Notes under the pieces: model-generated
The model's database searches: none
Seen by the model: only the letters and a program-made list of their open reading frames with translations
What the model was told of the DNA's origin: nothing
Program-made: the position numbers and the translations under genes
Shown: positions 1 to 12,700 of the stretch, piece by piece
Position numbering within the stretch: the stretch's first letter is position 1
Layout of the letters: each line of letters starts with the position of its first letter
Assembly (NCBI GenBank): GCA_050084515.1
Contig: CM114275.1
Coordinates: 9,238,001 to 9,302,000, forward strand
Length of the DNA: 64,000 bases
DNA from: Blasia pusilla
Taxonomy: Eukaryota; Marchantiophyta; Marchantiopsida; Blasiales
Reading direction: 5' to 3'

Positions 1-958
1 CTCAAGTGGTACCACCAACAAATACACAATTGAAATATGCGAATAGTTTAGGCTTAGATCACTCTTACTATGGTGACAATATTTCTACCTGTGCAATGAG
101 CCGCCTAATTGATCAAAGGAAAGCATGGGCTTCATCCTTCAGTGACCTTAGAAAACAACCTCTTGCTACAAGTGCCTTCCTCTACCGAATCTCATTCTTT
201 TACATTCCATTATCGCCTATGCCATGTTGTTTCACTTTGGTTATCACAAATTGCTTATAAAGTTCTTTGATCTTGTAGAAATTCATAAAGAGGTGATGAC
301 TTGTAAAGGTGTTCCGTTCAATGAGTCTGAGCTAACTCGACAACAAGCAACATCACATTTCACATGGTCAACTGGTGGTATTAAGCCTGACCAGTTCCCG
401 GAGCTAAGACTTATCATGAAACTACCTATTGATATGTTGGTAGATTTACCATCTGCTAAAGCCTCACTTCTCCTTGCTGGGTTGAAAAGTTCCCGTGAGG
501 ATGGAACCATCTTTGAAACACCACATCCTGATCAGCATAGTACTGCTGATGTTGAACTTAATCCTCATACAACAATGTACACAGACAATGCAACCAGCAA
601 CCGCTTTTCTTTTCAGGAAGGCTTTGCTTTTTGAGGTTGGTCATCAAGAAGATATTGGATCAAGTCGTGTCACCAACGTTCTAGTTCACATATTTGATGC
701 ATCCGTCAAGAATATTGCAACTGTTCAGGCTGAGTTACGTCAATATGAGATTCGATACAATGCTATGCGTGAAGCGTTGACGTACATTGATCACAATGAG
801 TATGAAAACACTACTCGTTTGGCTAGGCTGCAAGAACATATTGCTAGCTTGTCTGCTGAACTTACCATTTTACATAATTATTGTCTTGAGAACTACCCAT
901 CAGAAAATACGATCGTTGAGCATATACTCAAACTTCAATCACTTTCTCATGCTCAATA
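1..958 (+). CDS. 3' part of an unrecognised protein gene (partial)
   Basis: I do not recognise this gene. Two open stretches look like exons. The first lies in the frame through 224-634 and contains segments such as CKGVPFNESELTRQQ and ELRLIMKLPIDMLVDLPS. The second is a likely last exon from about 616 to the TAG at 956-958. It is preceded by a pyrimidine-rich acceptor (ttttcttttcag), and begins KALLFEVGHQED and continues as a charged, probably coiled-coil helix (VQAELRQYEIRYNAMREAL). I could not find a donor that joins the two in phase (GTGAGG near 495 is the best splice site but is out of phase), so the exon structure is open. An earlier open stretch (6-260) contains NTQLKYANSLGLDHSYYG and may be a further exon. 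The 5' end lies outside the window. It could be a host gene or a domesticated or decayed mobile-element gene. Confidence 0.35.
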
Positions 959-1510
959 GTTCGCCTACTGCACTTGACATTACCTATCGATCCATATATC
1001 TGCGTATACAAACCAGCTGGTTCCCTTGTAAGGCTTGGTTTTGTTGCGTTCAGCTAGCTCATTGTATGTTGTTCCATACACATAAAGAGGCACTGTCTAA
1101 ATCAGTATTTGATCGAGTTTTCTGACTTTTTCTTCCAGTGTGGCACTTTCTCACATGTCTATATCATTGTCCTATCATTTTGTGTGGCCTATGTATATGT
1201 CGCTTCTTCAATATGCATGCATGTCATTTGAATACAAGTTACTTCATTAATGTAATTATATCTCAGTCGTTTCATGTCATTAGTTACTCGTTATTCATGG
1301 CTAAAACAACTTTCTTTCTGGTCATGCCGAGAACTGCAACTTCTTTTCAAATACATGGTGCATTCATCCTTGCGAGTTGTGGACAGATTAAAAACACGTA
1401 CATCTTCTAACCAACGACCCCAAAAACCCATTGCATTTAGAACCCTTATGTGTTAACATTTTTTCAGCACATACATGCGATCCAACTCAATTATAATAGT
1501 CTGTATCAAG

Positions 1511-1728
1511 GTCCGGGTAGTTTTTTGGCGAGAACCGATACATTTCCGGTCTTTATGGACGAGAACGGTAATTTCGGATATTTTCTTGAATCCGGCCGGC
1601 TGAAGAGATACAAATACAAAGGAGGACCCCTCTATTCTGCCAGTTTTTGGCCGTTGATTTGCAAAGTAAATCGGAAATTCTAGATTTCTACCGGCTAGGT
1701 CAACAAGTAACCCCGGTTCTCCCCGGAC
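1511..1728 (-). repeat. Short dispersed repeat with inverted ends, copy A
   Basis: About 218 bp that, read on the minus strand, matches the repeat at 17531-17816 along most of its length. Both copies begin GTCCGGGGAGAACCGGGGTTA-like, contain a central GGCCAAAAAC(T/C)G block followed by TCCTTTGTAT, and end with a C(T/A)CCCCGGAC-like terminus. The termini are therefore roughly 10-bp inverted repeats (GTCCGGGGAG against CTACCCGGAC here). Size and termini suggest a non-autonomous DNA element (MITE-like). Flanking bases are partly shared between the two copies (ACCAAT), so the true ends and any target-site duplication are not settled. Confidence 0.6.
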
Positions 1729-3378
1729 ATTGGTCTGTGTCTTACCTGTAAACATTAAAAAGCGCTAAAGACATGCGATCGTACCAAATTATAATAGTCT
1801 GTACTATTTCACTACACGAAGTGCTTTAGTTCATCTACGAGAAATTCTTATCCAACAGCCAAATTCATTTAAATGCCACCCACATATGTTAAACAAACCG
1901 TTTTTGGCTACATTACTTGCACCTATTCATACTCGACATCTCAGTTAAGACCTGTGGTTACAATACAGGGCGAACATCTAAACCGTAACTCCATGGCATT
2001 TTCTCAATCCCTACAACAGTTTTTTTTCTGCGCCGTCGCCATTATCACAAGTCACCGTAGGGCCGCATACTTGTTCTATTCTCTCACAATCGTATGTGTA
2101 CGTGAATCAAATACTCTAGAGCAGAATGAACCCTCCAATGAGCCCTTGAAGGCCGTAAACGCTAGACTCCACACTGCCTCTAGATCAAGGGCTCTTGCGA
2201 GCAGGATCATTATTGTTGAAAAGACTGAAAGTTACAAGAGGGTTTGAAAATTTGAAATATTTTTCGAGGGACGGCTCCACTACTATAGCAAGAGTCGCCC
2301 ATAAAATAAAAATACCAAAGAAGAAAACCGACAATAGACGGCCAAAATAGATAGTTGGGGCTACAAAGGTTCCGTGGCTCACGGATACGAGTCCAATAAT
2401 CACGCGACCTGATTATTTTGTAGTCAAGAAAATCTTGCTGCCCAGAATACATTAAAATATTTTCTTGCTGCCACATGTCATTCGGATAGATTTTTGCAAG
2501 TCAAGAAAGCATATTAATAATAGAGGTATAGAGAATTTAAGAAAACATGATAAAATTCGACTCCCAACCGCGTGACGTCGGAGGATGGAAGACTAACCCT
2601 CGGTAGTAAACGCATGTCTAGGTATAGCGTAGGTGCCATCCCGCAGACCTTGTACTTGTTATCAACTACGTTGATTATTCTCCACATTACTCCGTCGTTA
2701 ATCACGGCCCACTTCTGGGTCCGCTTAGGGTACGGCACGCCTTCATCATCATCATCAAGCCACCGTATAAAGTCCACTTAGACGCCCCTTATGCGCCGCG
2801 CAACTTAAACCTACGTAATTAGCATACTTACCGGTACCTAACTAACGAAACTGCGGTTCACGGTTCCCTAAACGCCCTGTGATTAGGCTAGGGCTAGGCT
2901 AATCTACCGATCTCGGCGCTGAGTACATACCTGCGTCGCATCCTCCGTCTACTGGCTGGCGGGGCAGGTACGCGAAAGGGGGGGAGAGTTGCGATTTTGT
3001 AATGGAAGAATGGGAGGATTCGTCGGTGCCGATGCGTCCCTGTTTTGGCTGCTCGCGATGCAAACTACTTATGCACCGGCTAGGAAACGGATGGAGTTTG
3101 ATGGCATGGATTCCGCTTGTTCCTCGCGCATTCTCGCGATGAAGGCGGAGCGCAGAGTCGGAAGGGAAGGTGGATTGCTGGACCTGTTCCCGAGGCTTGC
3201 TCATAATCCTGCCGAAGGAGGAGAATGCGGTAGACTTTCTAGTGATTGACTCGGTGTGGTCGCCTTCAATCGGATGCGGACGAAGGAGAATATTGCTAGC
3301 GCGTAGGACCCTGTGTAGCCCTAGTAGTTGTCCCACACCTCTGATTATCATCTTGATTAGTGAACAAGGAATGAATGG

Positions 3379-3403
3379 ATTATTATTATTATTATTATTA
3401 TTT
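3379..3403. repeat. ATT trinucleotide microsatellite
   Basis: About eight uninterrupted ATT units in the 5' flank of the helicase gene. On the minus strand it gives the poly-asparagine run of a spurious open frame. Confidence 0.85.
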
Positions 3404-3776
3404 CTACTGTTATTATGACAGTAACGAATTGAATCTGAGGAATGCGTTTGACTAGGTATTACTCCCTCTAAGTCGGTTTCGGAGGATAAGTGCGAGAGTA
3501 ATTTACTGAAGAGGGAAGTGAATGCGCAGGCTCTGTGGGCATATGGACCGGATGAAATTGCGGACACTGCAGGAGGTTTCAGAGGATGGTGTGAGGCAGC
3601 CTTGCCGTTGAGAGAGCGAAGAATATTTGTTGTAGCGAGTCGAATAGGTGCTCAGACTCTTTTCCTCGGTTCTGATCAGAGGTGAATCGCGCTTGAGGCG
3701 AGGTGATTAGATATGTGGTGAGAACCTCGAGAAGAGTGGCCTGAGTTGGAGTAGAGGCGAGAGAGACCGCATTGAG

Positions 3777-6700
3777 ATGGACAGGGGGGTGCTAGGATCA
3801 GCACCAGCGCTAGATGGAAACAAGAGGAAACGAGCCGATGCCAAGGCTGCGTACATCGCGAGTATGATGCAAGGCAATCCGAAGCTGCTACTTTCGGAGT
3901 CCCCGCTGTTTGAAGGGCTCACACAGCATCAGCTGCCGTTTAACGTGACAACCATGGGGACGCCCCCTGATGTTCAGTATCAGGCCCGAATCCTTCTTCG
4001 TGTGGCGGTACGATTCTGCTGTTGCCGTAGACAACAAGACTTTTGAATTGATCCCTTGCCTCCCTCAAAGCTTGAATTCGTACTCTAGAGCTTTTAAGTG
4101 ATTGCAGTGGACATGCATTGTACCTTTTTCAACTCTCGTTATCTTTGCTCTATGATCCCGATTGTCGTCTATAAACCAACCCGGCACCCGGGTTCTTTCC
4201 GTCGTTCTCATTTTCGTCAGAGAAATGGATATTCGTTTGTGTTTGAATTGGCGGGGGTCGGTTGGGATCTCCCCTTCGGAGATGCGAGCTTTGTTGAATG
4301 TCAAGAAATCGCATGTTGTAGTCATGACAATCTACCTAGTTGCACTTTTGCACATTGCAAGTAGTGCCCTCCGGTTTGTCGTCTGTAAGCCAACCCGACA
4401 CCGAGGCTCTTTCTATCGTTCTCCTTAACGGCAAAGAAATGGATATTCGTTTGGGTTCAAATTGTCGTCGGTTGGTTCGGATCTCTTCGGAGATCCGAGT
4501 TTTGGTGAAGGTCAAGAAATCGCACGTTGCAGTCATTACGATATACCAAGTTGCACTCTTGCACACTGCAAGTATTGCGCTCCGATAACTTGTTTCCCGT
4601 GTGACGGCAAGCGGCGATTGCGGGCTTTCTCAATATCAGGCCCCTTCCTGATAATGAGTAAAACTTCGTCTCTGGAGCTGGAGCCGGATTTACGAAGTCT
4701 TTCTCTTGAAGAAAGCGCATGGAGAGTGGAAGATAATTCACTTTACTCATCAAGTAGTGCCTTTCGTCAGCCTGCGCCATGGTTGTACGCTGTTATTGAA
4801 GAGAATGAATGGAGTGAATTGTTGTCAACGGGAATTCAATGGGACCTTGGCATTTCTACTCACGAATTGTGCAAAATTTTTAACCTTATAGTGCGCAACC
4901 TAGGAAGTCCCACGAGGTCCACTCTATTATAGTTGATGTTGTCCAACTTTCACACGCTATGTAAGAAATTAGTGGTTTGAACCTGGTTGTTGCTATCTTT
5001 AAAATCTGTGCCCGTGATGGCAGGGCCCTGGAAGATATTAGGAGACTTTAGTCTGATGTCATCGCAGTAGCTGTAACTGGACAGGTCATTCTGTTCATCG
5101 TCCACCATCCCTGAACTACAATGTCTACAAAACACCTTCTGTTCGTGGCAGACTCCCTCTCCTAAGCTCAATGTCAATTGAGGTGTGTCTGAACCTAGCC
5201 AATGCATGACAAAATCTAGTGGATATGAGGCGGAGTTGTAAGAACCCTACTTTGCGCATTGACCAGTGTTCACGGAAGTGTGGTGGCGTCACATCCTGTC
5301 ATCACTTTTTCCCAGACCTGTTGCACCTCCTCTCCCAGAAATTCGGGTGCGTACCCCAACTTATAATGACATGAGTGTTCTGCTGCTCGTCTGAAATGGA
5401 TTAAAATGCCCCATTTGCTAAGCAGGTCTCTTCAGTTGTGGTACGTTTTAGTTGCCCTGGCCGCAGCAGTCTTTTCAGAACAAAGCTCTTGCCAAAAGGC
5501 AACGGGTCATTGTCATTGTAACCTCAAGATGCTGGACAGACTCTACTCATTAAGAAGTGTCAGTCGAAGCCTGTGACCATAGATCCTGGGATCTGTTTGA
5601 ACGGTTCTAGAGACGGGATGGGTGCACAGAAAAATGAATCTGTGTTGCCATAGGTATGGCATTAAATTTCCCACATACCTTTGGTTGTATAAAGATGTTC
5701 TGTGAAAGCCTGAGGTTCTCCTGTCAAATGAAAGCAGATCAGAGATTGGATAGTCCGTTATCGACTACTGGTTTAGTGACTGCATCCTATAACAAGAAGA
5801 CTCTGAGCAAGAGTTTTCCAGATTTTGCATCCAGAACCATTGAAAACTCCAACGTGGAAACCATCATGACTCTCATTTAGGCCCATAACCTGTTCAATGA
5901 TGAGAGATGAACGAGGTTATAACAGAGGTGTTTATGAACTTTAGGGAGCACTCCGGAGACTATCATCACCTTAGGCCCAGACTATATATTCGTCTGGATG
6001 ATGGATTGATACAAAATAGCTCATTGAATTACAGCCCTGCTTTAACCAAATGGCCAAGTGACCAAGTGGGGAACCACTAAGAGTAGTGGCGATAGATAGT
6101 TCCCTAAACAGACATTTACTTAAGCCTGGAACCCCTGTCTAAGATATGTTTTTTTAATGTTGTGTCGAGTATTCGGTACAGGAGCTGCCCAATGGTGTGC
6201 AACGCTGATCCAGTGTCTACATGTTGACTCTATTTGAAGAGATTCACAATGATACCCATCCGCCACCTTTGTGGAAGGACTTTATCCTACCAAACCAGTC
6301 TTGAAAAGACTCACTGGAGAACAAACCATGGCAGCATCTGCATTCTTCAACCATTGCGACAATCTGCTTTTTGGTCACAACCTCTTTAAGCGCTGCTCCC
6401 ACTTCTGCTAGGGTTGCCCGGCTCAACGTCATTGTTCACTTTATCTTGTCAGTTCCTAACAAAATCCTACAGCACTTTCTCAAAGTTCTGCTCTTCCGGA
6501 GATATTTAATGAGGCTTCCTATCCACAAATCTGTAGTGGTCTCCAAATGCATTTGAAATCTTATTGTGATCATTACAGTCAAGAGACAAAGGTTTAACAT
6601 GTGCATGTAGGTATGATATGAACCCTCAAGGAAAAGTATGGTGGCCACTTCATCCGTTCTGCTTGTTCAGGATGTAAGGTTGATAGAGACAATTTCATGG

Positions 6701-9700
6701 CTTTCTGGATGCTCCTTGAGTGGGGTTCCTGGGACCACTCCATGTTTGATATTGAATTTGCTCCGACTCTTTCTTAGTGCGGACCACTCCGACTGCCTGC
6801 TTTACTGGCAGAGAGAGGAGAGAGAGATGGGCTGCCAAGTTTTCCTCTCTAGTTATTCTGTTGCACAATTATTTTCATCATTTAGTGCTTAAGCTACTGG
6901 AGCTGTGAAGAAACAATATCCTTCTCCAAAATCTAACTGATGGTGCAGACATGTTGCTTAACTCATCTACTGAGGTGCTGTGTTTTAGTTCCTTGCCTCC
7001 TGTTCGTATCCAGATCTACTGCATGTAAATCTGTATATGACTGTATGAACACTGGAAGGTTCAGAACATTGTACCGACTAATTAGAGATCTTAGGCTTTC
7101 CTAGCATGGTCAGTTAATGCCATCTTGTAGGATCTAACGTCTTAATAATGGTTGTTCAAGACACTTGGGAAAAAAATAACTGAATGGCCACTATTGAATT
7201 GACTATTTCGTACAGGATAACACAGAAACTTGGGGAGTCGGAGTGGCCCGCACTAAGAAAGAATCGGAGCGGATTGCTGCAGTGGATGCATGCAGGATAC
7301 TCAACGTAAGTGCTGGAGCCCAGCTCAACAAAAAGTGCACCAAACTCCTCTACTGGAAGTTGATAATTTCTTAGGTCGACTATGCCATTATTGATTGAAG
7401 CAGCTACGAATTTGTGATTGCTCGCGAGAATTGTGATGTGCAGGAGAAAGGGCTTCTGATGGGTGCTATGAAAAACAGTGGAAGTTGTTCTAGTTGGGGA
7501 GACAATCCCAAGAACACTCTAGTGACAAGTATAGCATTCCGTGATGTGTGCTGTGGAGGGAATGCACGAGCTTTGCCTATCACCGTACGCTCCTCAGGTC
7601 CAGATCACGCCAAGGTAGGCTTGATGCCACTTTGCTTTTATCAGTAGGGGTCATAGGGGACTGTTGTCTGTCTCACCATGGACTCCCATTAAGTCATTCA
7701 CGTGGGTAAAGGGTATGCTTGTGATTGGGTTACTGGACTGGGTAGTCTGAACTGTGTGAGTACCAGCAGTATTACACTTGAACTTTGTCTTATGTTACAT
7801 TGCACAGCAGTAGAAAGAGCAGGTCTCAGTGCAAACTCTCCGCAGTGAGATTTTTGACCCTATTTCCTCTCATCTAGAAGGTAACGGAGTCTAAGCTTTG
7901 TTTCTTTTTTTCCTAGGTCTTCGAGCATTTTTTAAAGGACAAACTCGAGGGTTTTTTCTAAGACCGGGCAGTCGATTACAATTGCAGGTGTTTGTTGCAG
8001 AACTGGCTGTTCCACTGCGTTCACGAAGTGAAGTGTATGTGGCAGTTGGCCAAGGGCGCAATAAGTCAGAGGCTGAACGAGCTTGCTGCACAGCAGCTTG
8101 TGAAAAGCTTCATCATGAAGGACTTTTGAATAAACCAAACTTGCAGAGTACTACCCCTTCACTTCCAGTTCCTAAACCGAGCTCAACTAAAGCTGTACAG
8201 ATTCAACAGGTTTAACCTCAAACTCCACATGTGATTGTCGGATTGTTCGTACTGAAATTTTACCGCAATGGGAGGTTTTGTGTATGCGGAAACAGAAGAG
8301 ACAAATCCGTTGTTGTAGTGGCTCTCCTTCAATCTGGGAGGTGCGCAGTTCTTGTCTTACTTCAACTCAGGCCCTAATGTGTGTGTTAACTATGCCTTTT
8401 ACATCTCAAAACCATTTGCAAGAATATGGGTCTTTTAAACAGTCTCTCAGTTCAGAGCTTCATTGCTTTTACTTTGTCTGCACACTTTTTATGAAACTCT
8501 CGTTTTTGTGCCCCTTTCACAGCAAAATGAGCAGCCGGCAATTGTAGGTCTTAGAGATGAGGAGCTAGCAATGATGGAGGATGCCCTACAACGTCTGCAT
8601 GCAGAACTCCAAAGTTCAGTTCCTCTCATGTGGCAATCAGAAACGGCATCTGCCCCAGGGAATGGATTGCACCACCAGCATCAGATATTTGATGGTGCTT
8701 CGAGTTCTGTGAGCAGGGAGCAATTGGCCACCGAGAATGCTATGATGCGTCTAGAAGCAAGGAAGAGAATTTCTTCATCTGAATTTACTGAACAAAGACG
8801 AGTCCGGCAAGCTTTGCCCTCTTGGATGGAAAGGCAGAAAATTATTGATGCAGTGGCCAGTAACCGAGTAATTGTGTTGACAGGGGAAACTGGTTGTGGA
8901 AAGACCACCCAGGTGTGGTTCCAAATTTTTGAAACCTTGTTATCAGCACTCCGCATCTAAAGATTCTGAAGATTCTGACAATTATCCTTCAGATTAAGGC
9001 CACTGTTTTGGTCTCCTAGGTTGACATTCATGCTGCTAGTTGTGATTCCGTCATCCCACAACTTAGTGCCTGTAGCAAGGTTCACATCTGTAGTTCTGAA
9101 CATAAACTTGTTTTGTTGAGTTTTAAGTTGTAGATTAAATACTTTTCTCCAAATGTTTGATTTGCAGGTACCACAGTTTGTTTTAGAGGATGCTGAAATG
9201 CAGGGTGTAGGTGCTGAGGTGCATGTTGTGGTGACACAACCACGGAGGATAGCTGCAATCAGGTAATTGTTTTGTTTTCTGCTGAAATACCAATCTGAAC
9301 TCCAGGAAGGTTTGAATTGTGAATGGTACTTTGGTTTCAGTATCTTTCAATCCTGATCAGACGAAAATTTCCTCCCTGCCTCTATTAGTGCACTTGCTGT
9401 GGTGTATCTTTGCCTGCAAAATGGTAGTTAATGGATGATTTTTCCCCTTTCCCCTTAGTATAGCTCGCAGAAAACCAAGCTCACTCTGGCAGGTTTTCTT
9501 GTCATGATTGGCAGTGTTGAACAAAACTTGATGGTCCCTGTGCAGCTCATTTTAAAGTCATCCATTGTGCCTCAAATTCTGTGTCTTCATTCATGATCTT
9601 CTGTGGAGCATCCATGAAGCTCCCTTACGTAGTGTGACATAAAATTTTGAAACGTCTGTGCATTTGGTTTGAATTTTCTCTGCAAGCTAAGTACAGGTTA

Positions 9701-12700
9701 CTGCATGGATGGTAATCTGATGGACATTCGTTGTATCTGACTGTTGTAAACTTAATATTGAGTGAGTTATTTTGTTGCATATCCAGTGCTGCAGATTCTT
9801 GTAGACAGACTAATGCGGTGAGGTCCATTTAGTTTAGTCTCAACAAATAGGGTTATAGTTGAGAAGCCCAAGCAGTGGTGTAATGACTTCGTTACAAGCC
9901 AATGGCAAGGTTGTTTATCTGTAAGCACAATGGAATGCAGTGTTGCCGAGCGTGTTGCGTGGGAGAGAGGTGAAGCTCTTGGCAAGAGTGTTGGATATGT
10001 TATTAGACTGGACAGTGCGCCACCCAGAGTTCGCGGAAGCATTCTTTATTGTACAACGGGTATTTTGCTCCGAAGACTACAGGTTGGCCATCTTTGAAGT
10101 CAAGCGTGCATATGTATGGAGTGCAAGCAGTTATTGATTTTTGGGTCAGCTACACCAAGACGACTCTTCTTTGATGTGGAAATCAGGCTGATGGAGATTG
10201 GACATCTGTAATCCTGTGAAACAAAATCTATCGTTATTTGAATCAAGATTTATGGATCTCGGTGGTACAATATATGGGAACCTGGGAAATGACCTCTAGA
10301 TTTGGTGGTGTCTCGAAGGTCATTTTCCAATTTTTCCTTTGTTTGTGTGTTGAAAATCTGGATGGAATCGGGAAAGAGGTAAGGGGTGGCGCAGGAAATC
10401 TCTGCTGCGGCGTTTGAAAGATTCATAAATTGTTCGCTTCCTGTGGCAGTTTGGGATTGAGGTAGGTAGACAGGTTGCTGTGAACTTATTTTGCAGAGTT
10501 GTTGCACCCTTTGAGCTACAAGAAATGTCTTGTGACATGGATTGCCATGCTAAAGCTCTGATTCTGTGGCAGTAATGCTGAATAGTCCTGAACTTAAGCT
10601 AAATGTAGACATTTCTCTATTCTAATTGGAACGGGATAGAAGTCGATGCGCAAAAGCACAACTCTCTTGTGCTGTGACACCCAATAGTTGTCTTGTCTTG
10701 AATATTCTATCATTTGCAGTAGACTACGATTTTCGTTAATGTAGAGAGGAAAAGGTATAGTGACTAGGATGTTTGGTTAACTCTTACCATATTGCCTCTC
10801 ATGGAGGAGGATTTTTGTTCAATTGATCTGACATGATAGATAGTTAAATTAACCCTATTCTATTCATTGGCAGGGTAGTATCATAGAATCAAGGATGATT
10901 GATGGGAAGATGGGTTTCCTCTTTTACCTGCTCTTCTGAGCGAGTTGTATACTGTAGTTGTAGTATGCGCGAACATTTGTATGCAATCCACATCCTCACT
11001 GACTGGATGATGATTGACCTCAAAGGTGGCCGCGATATGATTTGGATGCCCACATAGTATGAGAAGAAATTTTCTCACCCATACTGAATTCTTCTATGAA
11101 TTCCAGCATTATGTATCATTAAGCTCGGGATAATGGTGCTGCAGTGTGATGAAGCACAGGGATTGGAACATTCGTTTCTTTTGGAAAATTCTCACCCACA
11201 CAACTGGAGTCAGAGAAATAGAAGACATATCATGACGACACGGCCCTTGTAACACCGGTGAGCTGCCAGATTACAAAAAGTGATGCTGCCTTTGCTAAGC
11301 ATGGGTGGTGGCAAGGCTGTTCAGTTTTTAGTTATTTCTTTGGTTTTGGTAGATCAAGGGGCAGGGGGCAACAAATGAGACTCCTCCATTCATCTTATTG
11401 AAACACAAACTGGCGTCTCTCATGTGCAGAGACTCTGACATGAGAGGCTCCAGTGTGTGCCATCTGGAATTGGGGAGAACCCTAGTCCAGAAGTTACTGC
11501 TGTCTCTGTGGTTGTACTTGTGTAATTATCTAAGTGAGGTGTGTTCTTTGCTTTCATCTCCCTTTCTGGTGCCTATCTGTGGTGATGGGAACTGGATCAA
11601 GGGAGGCAGAGAAGATTGAAGAGCATCTTTGGAGGTTCAAGAGGACCGGATGATTTTCATCTGATGAGAAGTAAACCATAATAAGGCTAAATTTCAACTG
11701 TCTAGCCTTGTTAAAATCTTAGCCACACATGTAGACTCGAGTGCAAGTGGGTGAGAGAAAGTTTACTTTTTAGAATACTTGTCATACCTGTCAACCCTAT
11801 GGCCTGCATCCTGGATAGACAGCACAGGGTAATGAGCTGAGGAAGGGCTTTATGTCTCATCTAAGATTTGTATTATTCAGTAGATGTGGATGAGCTTGCA
11901 TGAATATTTTTAGAAGTGGCGGGCAACCTGCCATAGCCTTGCCGAGAAGAACGCCAAAGCCTGGGAGATAGCAGGACAGAAAGAGTTATATAATCATTCA
12001 ACTCTTGCCTAGGAGGCTACTTTCCTGTAAGTCATTCTGACAGTGTTTGATCAAACTACAGGGTCTGAAGGGAAAGGAAGGTAAAATAAGTTGAAAAAAC
12101 CAAAATGACTGGGTTTTCCAACCTTCACCTACAAGAACCTTTCTGCTAGGGTATATTGAGGGGAGCACTTTGGAAAGTAAGAAAGAGATGATGTTAAGGT
12201 TGTTTGGAGCCTAGACAATTCCAATCCTCAGTTACTCTGACTCAAGCTGGGCTTTACAGGTTCATTCTTGTGATTGCCCTTCAATTTCTTTTCGGGACAG
12301 TTATGAACTCACTGTCGTGCCGTGAAGGTTGTAGAAATCCTGTTATGATGGCATTTGGTATTCAGGTCTGGTATATGCCTCAGATGGATGCTCAAAGTTG
12401 CAACTTTGCCCGTTTGGTCAATGCATTTTTTTCATCTAAGAAGCTGAATAAGGTAGTACTAAGAAGGTGGATGTTGACTTTTCCATGAGGCCTACTGATG
12501 AAAGGATAAGCCGTTGTTAGTGTCAAGCCTTCTGTTGTAGCGACCATCTGGTGTCTATTGGGTAGATGATGCTGTCAGTTTGTGTGGAGAACCTTTTTGT
12601 CACACTGGTCCAGGACTTTTATGAATCATGATGGGTCTTAAATCAACTAAGGTAAAGTTTGGAGATCAGTGAAAGGAGGGTTATTAATTGGTGGGAATAA

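Larger units (their letters stand above)
959..3776. other. Intergenic region upstream of the helicase gene
   Basis: No supported gene. The stretch holds one copy of a dispersed repeat (1511-1728), a short CAT microsatellite near 2745 and an ATT microsatellite at 3379-3403. GC content rises from about 2.8 kb towards the helicase start, as expected for its promoter and 5' UTR, but I see no convincing TATA box. Confidence 0.5.

Noticed and set aside
2899-3567. Minus-strand open frame of 222 codons with a poly-Asn run
   Set aside because: It lies in the GC-rich 5' flank of the helicase. The Asn run comes from the ATT microsatellite, and there is no domain or splice structure.
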